Assembly: GCA_028717785.1 (NCBI GenBank)
Contig: JAQUND010000073.1
Coordinates: forward strand, 1-7,583
DNA length: 7,583 bases
Reading direction: 5' to 3'
Source: Candidatus Nanoarchaeia archaeon
Lineage (GTDB): Archaea > Nanoarchaeota > Nanoarchaeia > SCGC-AAA011-G17 > JAFCDX01
The notes under the pieces are model-generated. The model saw only the letters and a program-made list of their open reading frames with translations, had not been told where the DNA came from and did no database searches. Positions 1 to 4,517 of the stretch are shown here, one piece after another (position 1 is the first letter of the stretch; each line of letters opens with the position of its first letter). Both the position numbers and the translations under genes were made by a program.

Positions 1-1281
1 CTTAGGTAATCCAATAAACTTTTGATTACCCATATATTTTTGTAAAACTTTTGGAATTTTAATACTTCCATCTTTTTGTTGATTATTTTCTATTATTGTA
101 ACTAAAATTCTTGAAGTTGCTAATGCTGTATCATTTAGTGTATGTAATACTATTCTTTCTCCTTCTTTTGTTACATATTTAATATCTAATTTTCTTGCTT
201 GATAATCTGTACAATTAGACAAAGACATAACTTCACCATATTCTTTTATTGTTGGTCTATAAACTTCTAAATCTGCACTTCTATATTTCCAATCAGCTAA
301 ATCACCAGTACAAATTTCTATAACTCTATAAGGTAATTCTAATTTTTTTAATATCTCTTCAGAATTTTTTAATAATTCATCATATAATTTTTCTGAATCT
401 TTGGGTTTACAGAAAATAAATTGTTCAATTTTATTAAATTGATGTGTTCTCCATAATCCTTTTTCATTAATACCATGAGCACCAACCTCTTTTCTAAAAC
501 ACATTGAATATGAAAAATATTTTCTTGGTAATTGTGATTCATCTATTGCTTGTCCACTATGCATTGCTAAAATTGCTTGTTCTGAAGTTCCAATTAAATT
601 AAGATCTTCATCTCTAATTGAATAAACTGATTGTTCTATTGCTGCTCTATTCATAGATGCAAATATTTCTTTATCGTGTAACATTAATGGTGGTTCTATG
701 TAATGATAACCTTTACTTTTCATAAAATCTATTCCAAATCTTATTAATGCTTGATTCAATAATCCTAAATCATCTTTCAAATAATAAAATCCATTACCAG
801 AAACTTTAGCTGAAGCATCAAAATCAACTAATCCTAATTTTTCTAAAATTTCAACATGTGTTTTTATTGGGAATGTAAATTTAGGAATCTTTCCACCTTT
901 CTTAATTTCTTTATTTTCAGATGCATCTTTTCCTTTTGGAGTATGTTTTGAAATTATATTTGGTAATTGTAATAAAATACTTTTAATTTCTTTATCCATA
1001 GATTTTTCTTTTTCTTCTAATTCTGCAATTTTAATTGGAATTTCTTTAATTTTTTTAACTATTTGAGAAATATCTTGTCCTTTTTTTCTTGCTTCATTAA
1101 CTTTTTCTGAAGCAGTATTTCTTTCATGTCTTAATTCATCTGCTTCTTTCTTAACATTTCTCCATAATTCATCTAATTTTATTAATTGATCTACTAAAGG
1201 AATTTTATCATCTTGTGATTTCTTCTTTAAATTCTCTTTCACTACAGAAGGATTCTCTCGAATAAATTTTATATCAAGCAT
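1..1281 (-). CDS. serS: Seryl-tRNA synthetase, class II (C-terminal end cut by window edge)
   Basis: Charges tRNA-Ser with serine in the cytoplasm. I translated the minus strand from the ATG at 1279-1281 and found an open frame of 427 codons to the window edge, so only a few C-terminal residues are missing (family usually about 420-460). The N-terminus (MLDIKFIRENP) starts the typical tRNA-binding helical arm, a lysine- and glutamate-rich coiled coil over roughly residues 30-105. The catalytic core follows: the serine-binding TxE element is present as GTSEQA, motif 2 as CFRKEVGAHG...RTHQFNKIEQF, and motif 3 as LHTLNDTALATSRILVTIIEN. The end (DGSIKIPKVLQKYMG) is typical of the family. A TATA-like box lies 25 bases before the ATG and no Shine-Dalgarno is seen, so the mRNA is probably leaderless. 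It is transcribed divergently from the winged-helix gene. Identity is secure. Confidence 0.97.
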   Translation of the reverse strand, partial: MLDIKFIRENPSVVKENLKKKSQDDKIPLVDQLIKLDELWRNVKKEADELRHERNTASEKVNEARKKGQDISQIVKKIKEIPIKIAELEEKEKSMDKEIKSILLQLPNIISKHTPKGKDASENKEIKKGGKIPKFTFPIKTHVEILEKLGLVDFDASAKVSGNGFYYLKDDLGLLNQALIRFGIDFMKSKGYHYIEPPLMLHDKEIFASMNRAAIEQSVYSIRDEDLNLIGTSEQAILAMHSGQAIDESQLPRKYFSYSMCFRKEVGAHGINEKGLWRTHQFNKIEQFIFCKPKDSEKLYDELLKNSEEILKKLELPYRVIEICTGDLADWKYRSADLEVYRPTIKEYGEVMSLSNCTDYQARKLDIKYVTKEGERIVLHTLNDTALATSRILVTIIENNQQKDGSIKIPKVLQKYMGNQKFIGLPK

Positions 1282-1300
1282 AACTTTAAAAATAGTAATT

Positions 1301-1312
1301 TTATTTTTAAAT
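1301..1312 (-). promoter_or_regulatory. TATA-like box for serS
   Basis: On the minus strand this reads ATTTAAAAATAA, preceded by a purine-rich stretch (GAAAG) that fits a BRE element. Its centre is about 25 bases from the serS ATG, the distance expected if transcription starts at or next to the start codon. In such A+T-rich DNA chance matches are common, so the spacing is the main support. Confidence 0.5.
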
Positions 1313-1341
1313 CTTTCTGATAAAACAATTTATGCAAAACC

Positions 1342-1349
1342 TTTATATA
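1342..1349 (+). promoter_or_regulatory. TATA box for the winged-helix gene
   Basis: TTTATATA preceded by GCAAAACC, a good BRE/TATA pair. It predicts a start near 1371, giving a leader of about 32 bases that contains the Shine-Dalgarno at 1390-1397. The gene thus has a leadered mRNA, unlike most neighbours in this window. Confidence 0.55.
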
Positions 1350-1389
1350 CTATATTAGATAATACAAATTAAAATATATATAATTTAAT

Positions 1390-1397
1390 GGAGGGGG
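1390..1397 (+). promoter_or_regulatory. Strong Shine-Dalgarno that selects a TTG start
   Basis: GGAGGGGG begins with GGAGG, complementary to the archaeal 16S 3' end. From GGAGG (1390-1394) to the TTG at 1403 there are 8 bases, the ideal spacing. The in-frame ATG at 1388 overlaps this motif and would have no ribosome site of its own, so the TTG is preferred. Confidence 0.65.
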
Positions 1398-1402
1398 TTC
1401 AT

Positions 1403-1675
1403 TTGAACAAGAAAAGAGAAATATTTGAAGTGTTTTTTAGACGTAAACCAGCAATGATCCTAATGGCCCTTAGAAAAGGTGGAAAGAACCGTTACGGATC
1501 TGTACTAGCAAAAGAAGTAGACTGCACATATTCACACGCAGTAAAAATTCTACAAGAAATGGAAAAGTCCAAATTAGTAAACTTTGAAAAACAAGGTAGA
1601 ATTAAAACAATAAAATTAACTGACAACGGAACAAAAGTTGCTGAGTCAATAGAAAAAATAAAAGAATTTTTATAA
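1403..1675 (+). CDS. Small winged-helix DNA-binding protein
   Basis: A 90-residue protein, nearly all one winged helix-turn-helix domain of the MarR/ArsR-like kind. After a basic N-terminus (MNKKREIFEVFFRRKP) the segment VLAKEVDCTYSHAVKILQEM fits helix 2, turn and recognition helix, and NFEKQGRIKTIKLTDNG fits the beta-hairpin wing, followed by a C-terminal helix. There is no ligand, metal or enzyme domain. I chose the TTG at 1403 because a perfect Shine-Dalgarno sits before it; an ATG at 1388 would add five residues (MEGVH). Codon use differs from the neighbours: all four Asn codons are AAC and both Asp codons are GAC, whereas nearby genes use almost only AAT and GAT. With the strong ribosome site this suggests high expression. 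It could be a regulator or an abundant chromatin-like protein; its target is unknown. Confidence 0.85.
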   Translation: MNKKREIFEVFFRRKPAMILMALRKGGKNRYGSVLAKEVDCTYSHAVKILQEMEKSKLVNFEKQGRIKTIKLTDNGTKVAESIEKIKEFL

Positions 1676-1692
1676 ATAATTTAAAGGGGTGA

Positions 1693-1699
1693 TTTTTTT
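1693..1699 (+). terminator. Possible poly-T terminator after the winged-helix gene
   Basis: A run of seven T follows the stop codon by 17 bases. Archaeal RNA polymerase stops at T-runs without needing a hairpin, and none is seen here. The preceding AGGGGTGAT resembles a ribosome site but no usable start codon follows. Confidence 0.35.
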
Positions 1700-1721
1700 A
1701 ATACACTAACTTTACAGATAG

Positions 1722-1731
1722 TTTTATAAAA
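1722..1731 (+). promoter_or_regulatory. TATA-like box for the 46-residue ORF
   Basis: TTTTATAAAA centred about 25 bases before the ATG at 1751, which has no Shine-Dalgarno. This is the arrangement of a leaderless archaeal gene and is part of the case that the short ORF is real. Confidence 0.5.
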
Positions 1732-1750
1732 TATATTTATTCGTAATTCT

Positions 1751-1891
1751 ATGACAAATTTAGAAGAAAAAATTGTAAAAAATATTAAACCAAAAGAATA
1801 CAAACCTGAAGTTTATGAACAAATTTCAATACATTCTGGATTACCTTATAATAAAGTTAAAGAAATAATAGAAAGAGTTCTAAAATACTAA
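1751..1891 (+). CDS. Hypothetical 46-residue protein, leaderless
   Basis: An ATG-to-TAA frame of 46 codons. The product is charged and probably helical: MTNLEEKIVKNIKPKEYKP, then a segment ending HSGLPYNKVKEIIERVLKY. That last part has the look of a short helix-turn-helix (a small residue, a turn with Gly and Pro, then an amphipathic helix), but it is too short to assign. No signal peptide or membrane segment is visible. Support for coding is a TATA-like box at the leaderless distance, clean start and stop, and a position that fills the gap between two genes; the next gene starts 37 bases downstream with what may be its own box. I do not recognise the family. Confidence 0.55.
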   Translation: MTNLEEKIVKNIKPKEYKPEVYEQISIHSGLPYNKVKEIIERVLKY

Positions 1892-1893
1892 AC

Positions 1894-1910
1894 GATATAT
1901 TAATAAAATA
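1894..1910 (+). promoter_or_regulatory. Possible promoter of the acetyltransferase gene
   Basis: GATATATTAATAAAATA lies about 25 bases before the two candidate ATGs at 1929 and 1935. Either half could be the TATA box. No Shine-Dalgarno is seen, so a leaderless mRNA is likely. Confidence 0.35.
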
Positions 1911-1928
1911 CATAGATAATATACAAAT

Positions 1929-2396
1929 ATGCTAATGGAAATTAAAAAAGCTACCCTTAAAAATCTTAAAGAAATTATAAGTTTAAATCAACAATTATTT
2001 GATTATGAGTATGCTAATTTTGATAAAACATTAAATTGTAAATGGCCTTCAAAAAATATAGAATATTATAAAAAAAGTATTACTAATAAAGAATCTATTA
2101 CCTTATTAGCCTTTATCGATGGAAAAATAGTAGGTTATCTTATTGGGGCTATAAATAAAACTGAAAGTTATAGAAATATTAAAAAAATTGCAGAAATAGA
2201 TAATATGTTTATATTACCTCAATTTAGAGGTTTAAATATTGGTTCTTCTTTATATAATAAATTCATAAATTGGATGAAAACAAAAGGAATTAAAAAAATA
2301 AGAGTAATAGCTTCTTCTAAAAATGGGAAGGCAATTGATTTCTATAAAAAGAATGGATTTTTAGAATATAATTTAACCCTTGAAAAAGACATATAA
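1929..2396 (+). CDS. GNAT-family N-acetyltransferase
   Basis: A 155-residue single-domain GCN5-related acetyltransferase that should transfer acetyl from acetyl-CoA to an amine; the substrate cannot be read from sequence. The order of elements is right: beta-1 (MEIKKATLKN), beta-4 (IAEIDNMFILP, near 87-97), then the acetyl-CoA pyrophosphate loop QFRGLNIGSSLYNKF (98-112), and the C-terminal motif GKAIDFYKKNGF (133-144) with Tyr139. In the loop the usual QxxGxG is QFRGLN, so the second glycine is Asn103, while Gly105 is kept; this is tolerated in the family. A second ATG at 1935 would shorten the protein by two residues and cannot be excluded. The stop lies only 8 bases from the 3' end of the convergent tRNA gene. 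Confidence 0.9.
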   Translation: MLMEIKKATLKNLKEIISLNQQLFDYEYANFDKTLNCKWPSKNIEYYKKSITNKESITLLAFIDGKIVGYLIGAINKTESYRNIKKIAEIDNMFILPQFRGLNIGSSLYNKFINWMKTKGIKKIRVIASSKNGKAIDFYKKNGFLEYNLTLEKDI

Positions 2397-2440
2397 ATAT
2401 TAAACGGGCTCGGAGGGATTTGGACCCTCGGCCTACTGAT

Positions 2441-2452
2441 TTCTCCGCATGA
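2441..2452 (-). other. tRNA-Lys intron 2 (12 bases, canonical 37/38)
   Basis: Intron TCATGCGGAGAA. The central helix pairs positions 32-35 (CTCT) with intron GGAG (one T-G pair), the bulges are TA^T and AA^A, and the anticodon stem is the outer helix. The intron closes in a five-base loop, CATGC, close to the lower size limit for archaeal tRNA introns. The anticodon stem is joined correctly only once intron 1 is gone, so this cut should come second. Confidence 0.8.
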
Positions 2453-2459
2453 TAAGAGT

Positions 2460-2472
2460 TTCAACCAATTGT
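2460..2472 (-). other. tRNA-Lys intron 1 (13 bases, at 30/31)
   Basis: Intron ACAATTGGTTGAA. Repeated bases at the edges allow cuts after 30, 31 or 32, but only the 30/31 phase gives a full bulge-helix-bulge. The central helix is C25-C28 (CAAC) with intron GTTG, the bulges are TG^A and AA^A, and an outer helix pairs positions 21-24 (AGAG) with 32-35 (CTCT). Position 30/31 is a non-canonical site. The fold competes with the D-stem and anticodon stem of the mature tRNA. Confidence 0.75.
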
Positions 2473-2492
2473 CAGTTGCTCTAACCAAGCTG

Positions 2493-2504
2493 AGCTACGA
2501 GCCC
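2493..2504 (-). repeat. 12-bp direct repeat, copy in the tRNA 5' end
   Basis: GGGCTCGTAGCT on the minus strand is positions 1-12 of tRNA-Lys. An identical copy lies at 3632-3643, 1139 bp away in the same orientation, and the flanks differ immediately outside. Together they bracket the endonuclease gene as expected of a duplicated target or attachment core. Confidence 0.8.
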
Positions 2505-3592
2505 AAGGCATTTAACTCCTTCATTACATTATTCCATGATTTAAAATGAGACGTATTTAAACTTATCTTAAGTACTTCATTTTTATTATAACCTTCAAAC
2601 CTTGGACTTTTACCTGAAATTTTAACATTCTCAATAAACCCCCCAAGCTCATAAAATTTAGTTAAATAAACTGATTTTGTAATTACTAAACCTAAACATT
2701 TAGATTCATAATATACTATATTTCCATTAAATCCAATTAAATTAAACAAATTTTTCCATTCTTTTAAAAGTTTTTCATGAGCACAAGAAAAAGATAAACG
2801 TCCTCTTACTTTAAATGGAATTTTATGCTCTTGACCCAATATGACACATCCATCTGTAGTCATTGCTAATCTAAAACATTCTATAATTGTTTTTTCATTT
2901 TGTTTAAATAAAAACTTAAGAGAAGGGTTACAATTTAATCCCGTTTTATATGTGGGAGATAAAGATAAAAGAGATTTTGTTAAATCCTTATCATATAAGT
3001 AAATTTCATAAATTCCATTTTTCCTTAATAAAACTCTTGGTTGATTTTTAGATAAAAATACAAGAAAATCATAAAATATATTTATTAATTCTAAACTTTT
3101 AGAAGTAAATGAAATTATGTTCTTTTTTTCATTAAGATATCCATCTGTAAATAACATAGTCTGTAATAAAGGTTTAATGGGTATATTATTTTTATTTAAA
3201 TAATTAAAATAATCTGATTTTTTAGATAAATATATTCTCTCGGAGGTAATTTTGGCTAATTTATTTTTTATCATTAAATTGTGATGGTCTTCAAATTTTC
3301 CTTGATTTTTTAATTGATTATATCTTTTTTTCCCACCAACAACATTTCCCCAATTTAGATCTAAAGTTTTTATTATATATTTATTATAACTCTTTAATTT
3401 AGGATCTTCTTTTAAGATTAAATAAAAAATATATTGGGGTAAGGTTCGTTCTTCATTAATCCAAGATCTTATAGCTCTTCTACTAAATTTGAATTTTTCT
3501 GATAAAGCTTTTTCTGATAAATTTAGATCTTGTTTAAAATTTATTAAAAATTTATTTTGAAATCCTTTTTTGAATAACAACCTCTTTTCCAT
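2495..3592 (-). CDS. LAGLIDADG homing endonuclease with N-terminal helix-turn-helix
   Basis: A 365-residue, probably intact double-motif LAGLIDADG endonuclease, a single chain that cuts a long, specific DNA site and so drives copying of its own gene. LAGLIDADG helices are LLQTMLFTDG (142-151, acidic Asp150) and CFRLAMTTDG (239-248, Asp247); each is followed by a beta-rich segment forming the saddle that grips DNA. Residues 25-60 (LSEKALSEKFKFSRRAIRSW and on) look like a helix-turn-helix, and NWGNVVGGKKR (80-90) resembles a linker often seen in archaeal homologues. The last codons (GGC TCG TAG) lie inside tRNA-Lys: its bases 2-7 encode Gly-Ser and bases 8-10 are the stop. A TATA box 25 bases before the ATG predicts a leaderless mRNA. 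The gene is bracketed by the 12-bp repeat. Target and activity are inferred. Confidence 0.9.
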   Translation of the reverse strand: MEKRLLFKKGFQNKFLINFKQDLNLSEKALSEKFKFSRRAIRSWINEERTLPQYIFYLILKEDPKLKSYNKYIIKTLDLNWGNVVGGKKRYNQLKNQGKFEDHHNLMIKNKLAKITSERIYLSKKSDYFNYLNKNNIPIKPLLQTMLFTDGYLNEKKNIISFTSKSLELINIFYDFLVFLSKNQPRVLLRKNGIYEIYLYDKDLTKSLLSLSPTYKTGLNCNPSLKFLFKQNEKTIIECFRLAMTTDGCVILGQEHKIPFKVRGRLSFSCAHEKLLKEWKNLFNLIGFNGNIVYYESKCLGLVITKSVYLTKFYELGGFIENVKISGKSPRFEGYNKNEVLKISLNTSHFKSWNNVMKELNALGS

Positions 3593-3613
3593 ATTATTTT
3601 AAAGTAAAATAAG

Positions 3614-3621
3614 TATATAAA
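3614..3621 (-). promoter_or_regulatory. TATA box of the homing-endonuclease gene
   Basis: The minus strand reads AATAAAG then TTTATATA, a strong BRE plus TATA. Its centre is about 25 bases from the ATG at 3592, fitting a leaderless transcript. It lies inside the inserted unit, so the element brings its own promoter. Confidence 0.65.
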
Positions 3622-3631
3622 CTTTATTATA

Positions 3632-3643
3632 AGCTACGAGCCC
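3632..3643 (-). repeat. 12-bp direct repeat, orphan copy of the tRNA 5' end
   Basis: GGGCTCGTAGCT, identical to tRNA-Lys bases 1-12 but followed by TATAATAAAG in place of the rest of the tRNA. A 12-base exact match including the whole 5' acceptor strand is very unlikely by chance in such A+T-rich DNA. It marks where the tRNA probably used to begin. Confidence 0.8.
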
Positions 3644-3660
3644 TTAAGATAAAAGTCCTT

Positions 3661-3672
3661 AAAATATTATTT
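3661..3672 (-). promoter_or_regulatory. Displaced tRNA-Lys promoter (TATA-like)
   Basis: The minus strand reads AAATAATATTTT at about -29 to -18 relative to the first G of the orphan tRNA copy (3643), the usual TATA position for an archaeal tRNA gene. The intact tRNA is now 1139 bp downstream of it. If still active, it would yield a long RNA carrying the endonuclease message and then the tRNA. Confidence 0.45.
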
Positions 3673-3689
3673 AAGCATTTCTATAAGAA

Positions 3690-3944
3690 TTAAAACAAAG
3701 AAAATGTTCCTTTTTGAATTAACCAAATTCCACCCATAGCAGTTAATAAATTATGAATATCATACATAGATAAAATAAAAACTATTGCAACTATAATATC
3801 TATTGCACTAACCCAAGAAAAGAATATTAAAGATTTAATTAAAACATACATAATAAAAATCCATGCAAAATTTAAATGCATATACATAGATAATATCATT
3901 ACTAATCCAGCAATTATATCTAAAATACCTAAAAATTTAATCAT
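3690..3944 (-). CDS. Small multi-pass membrane protein with an internal repeat
   Basis: An 84-residue, very hydrophobic protein with about three or four membrane segments (roughly 3-22, 26-42, 46-61 and a weaker one near 65-77) and few charges. Two segments repeat each other: DIIAGLVMILSMY (9-21) and DIIVAIVFILSMY (49-61), 9 of 13 residues identical, 40 residues apart, suggesting an internal duplication. The start ATG overlaps the stop of the upstream membrane-protein gene (ATGA), which points to translational coupling and joint function. There is no recognisable catalytic motif. I do not recognise the family and give no function. Confidence 0.75.
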   Translation of the reverse strand: MIKFLGILDIIAGLVMILSMYMHLNFAWIFIMYVLIKSLIFFSWVSAIDIIVAIVFILSMYDIHNLLTAMGGIWLIQKGTFSLF

Positions 3945-4471
3945 TTTAATTCTTGACTAAAAACTATTAAATTATTATCTATTATTTCTATTTTCTTTGC
4001 ATTTAGTGGTTTATCTAAGGATTTAATATTATAAACATATTCTCCATTATAAAATTCTGGTTCTAATGGAATAGGCATTGCAATTCCATCAACAGATAAA
4101 TAAGCATTTAGAGAGACAATTTGATTAACAATTATTTTATTATCATCTTTAACTACATATCCAGTAAAATTCATTCCAAAAGGAAATACTAATAAAAATA
4201 ATAATGCAATAAACATAAATGTTCTAAATTGTAAATCTTTTTTATGTTCATCAATTATCTTAAAACAATCTCCTTTATAATCTTTATAATAACTTATCCA
4301 ATCTTCAACTGATCTACCTTTTAATAAAGAAGTAACTTGTTTTTTATATTGTTTTTTTGTAACTAAATTTAACTTTCTTCTAACATTTAATGCTTCTAAT
4401 TCATTCAATAAACGTTCTTCATGAGAATTACATAAATAGATATGCTTTTTAAGTTCACCAACCTTTTCCAT
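3941..4471 (-). CDS. Single-pass membrane protein of unknown function
   Basis: A 176-residue protein. Residues 1-82 are charged and helical with coiled-coil character (ERLLNELEALNVRRKL). One membrane segment follows at about 84-105 (TFMFIALLFLLVFPFGM), ending in NFTGYVV. The remaining 70 residues look beta-rich and are probably outside the cell. I recall TG(Y/F)xV directly after a signal or anchor segment as frequent in Woesearchaeota/Pacearchaeota proteins, but could not check this. I chose the ATG at 4471: the TATA-like box about 24 bases upstream fits a leaderless start there, while an in-frame TTG at 4480 would add three residues. It overlaps the next gene by four bases (ATGA), so the two membrane proteins likely act together. 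No known domain is recognised. Confidence 0.8.
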   Translation of the reverse strand: MEKVGELKKHIYLCNSHEERLLNELEALNVRRKLNLVTKKQYKKQVTSLLKGRSVEDWISYYKDYKGDCFKIIDEHKKDLQFRTFMFIALLFLLVFPFGMNFTGYVVKDDNKIIVNQIVSLNAYLSVDGIAMPIPLEPEFYNGEYVYNIKSLDKPLNAKKIEIIDNNLIVFSQELK

Positions 4472-4487
4472 ATTTACCAAAAGAATA

Positions 4488-4500
4488 ATATATTTATAAA
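4488..4500. promoter_or_regulatory. Shared divergent TATA region
   Basis: ATATATTTATAAA reads as a TATA box on both strands: TTTATAAA rightward and TTTATAAATAT leftward. It lies about 23-26 bases from both start codons (4518 plus, 4471 minus), and the whole gap between the two genes is 46 bases. One box, or two overlapping boxes, would have to serve both leaderless mRNAs. Confidence 0.55.
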
Positions 4501-4517
4501 GCTTTTTAAGAAGGAAA

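Larger units (their letters stand above)
2405..2504 (-). tRNA. tRNA-Lys(CTT) with two small introns
   Basis: A complete cloverleaf, 100 bases with introns and 75 without. Acceptor GGGCTCG (2504-2498) pairs with CGAGCCC (2412-2406); discriminator G73 (2405) fits lysine; CCA is not encoded. The D-arm is GCTC/GAGC with a ten-base loop containing GG. T-stem GAGGG/CCCTC is perfect. The region between the D- and T-arms is 25 bases too long. Removing 13 bases after position 30 and 12 bases after position 37 gives stem ACTGA/TCAGT with loop CTCTTAA: T33, anticodon CTT, A37, A38. Both removed pieces fit bulge-helix-bulge splice sites. The T-loop reads TCCAAAT, so position 55 is C where nearly all tRNAs have T. 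The first ten bases overlap the end of the endonuclease gene. It would decode AAG. Confidence 0.92.
2505..3643 (-). mobile_element. Putative homing-endonuclease element inserted at the tRNA-Lys 5' end
   Basis: A 1139-bp unit made of one copy of the 12-bp repeat plus the endonuclease gene and its promoter. Deleting it would join the TATA-like box at 3661-3672 to the start of tRNA-Lys at the normal promoter distance, which is the main argument that it is an insertion. The distal repeat copy rebuilds the tRNA, so the tRNA stays whole. No integrase, transposase or inverted repeat is seen; mobility would rest on the endonuclease and recombinational repair. No base-composition contrast with the surroundings is evident. 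Confidence 0.7.

Noticed and set aside
1388..1402. ATG at 1388 as the start of the winged-helix protein
   Set aside because: It overlaps the GGAGG motif that sits at ideal distance from the TTG at 1403, and the added residues MEGVH have no role in the domain. Kept only as an alternative.
1685..1709. Leader peptide with start GTG at 1689 beside AGGGGTGAT
   Set aside because: The frame has six codons, the ribosome-site-like motif overlaps the start, and the following T-run fits a terminator better.
2441..2472. A single 25-base intron in the anticodon loop
   Set aside because: For every placement of one 25-base removal, position 33 becomes A or G, never T, and no bulge-helix-bulge forms. Two introns solve both problems.
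2405..3643. The whole endonuclease region as one 1139-base tRNA intron between the two 12-mer copies
   Set aside because: A splice inside the 12-mer would need a self-complementary 4-mer at the central helix. Only AGCT (bases 9-12) qualifies, which puts the cut two bases past the repeat and lacks any outer helix on either side. The downstream tRNA is complete without splicing.
4472..4480. TTG at 4480 as the start of the 176-residue membrane protein
   Set aside because: The TATA-like box would be only about 14 bases upstream and no Shine-Dalgarno precedes it; the ATG at 4471 fits a leaderless start.
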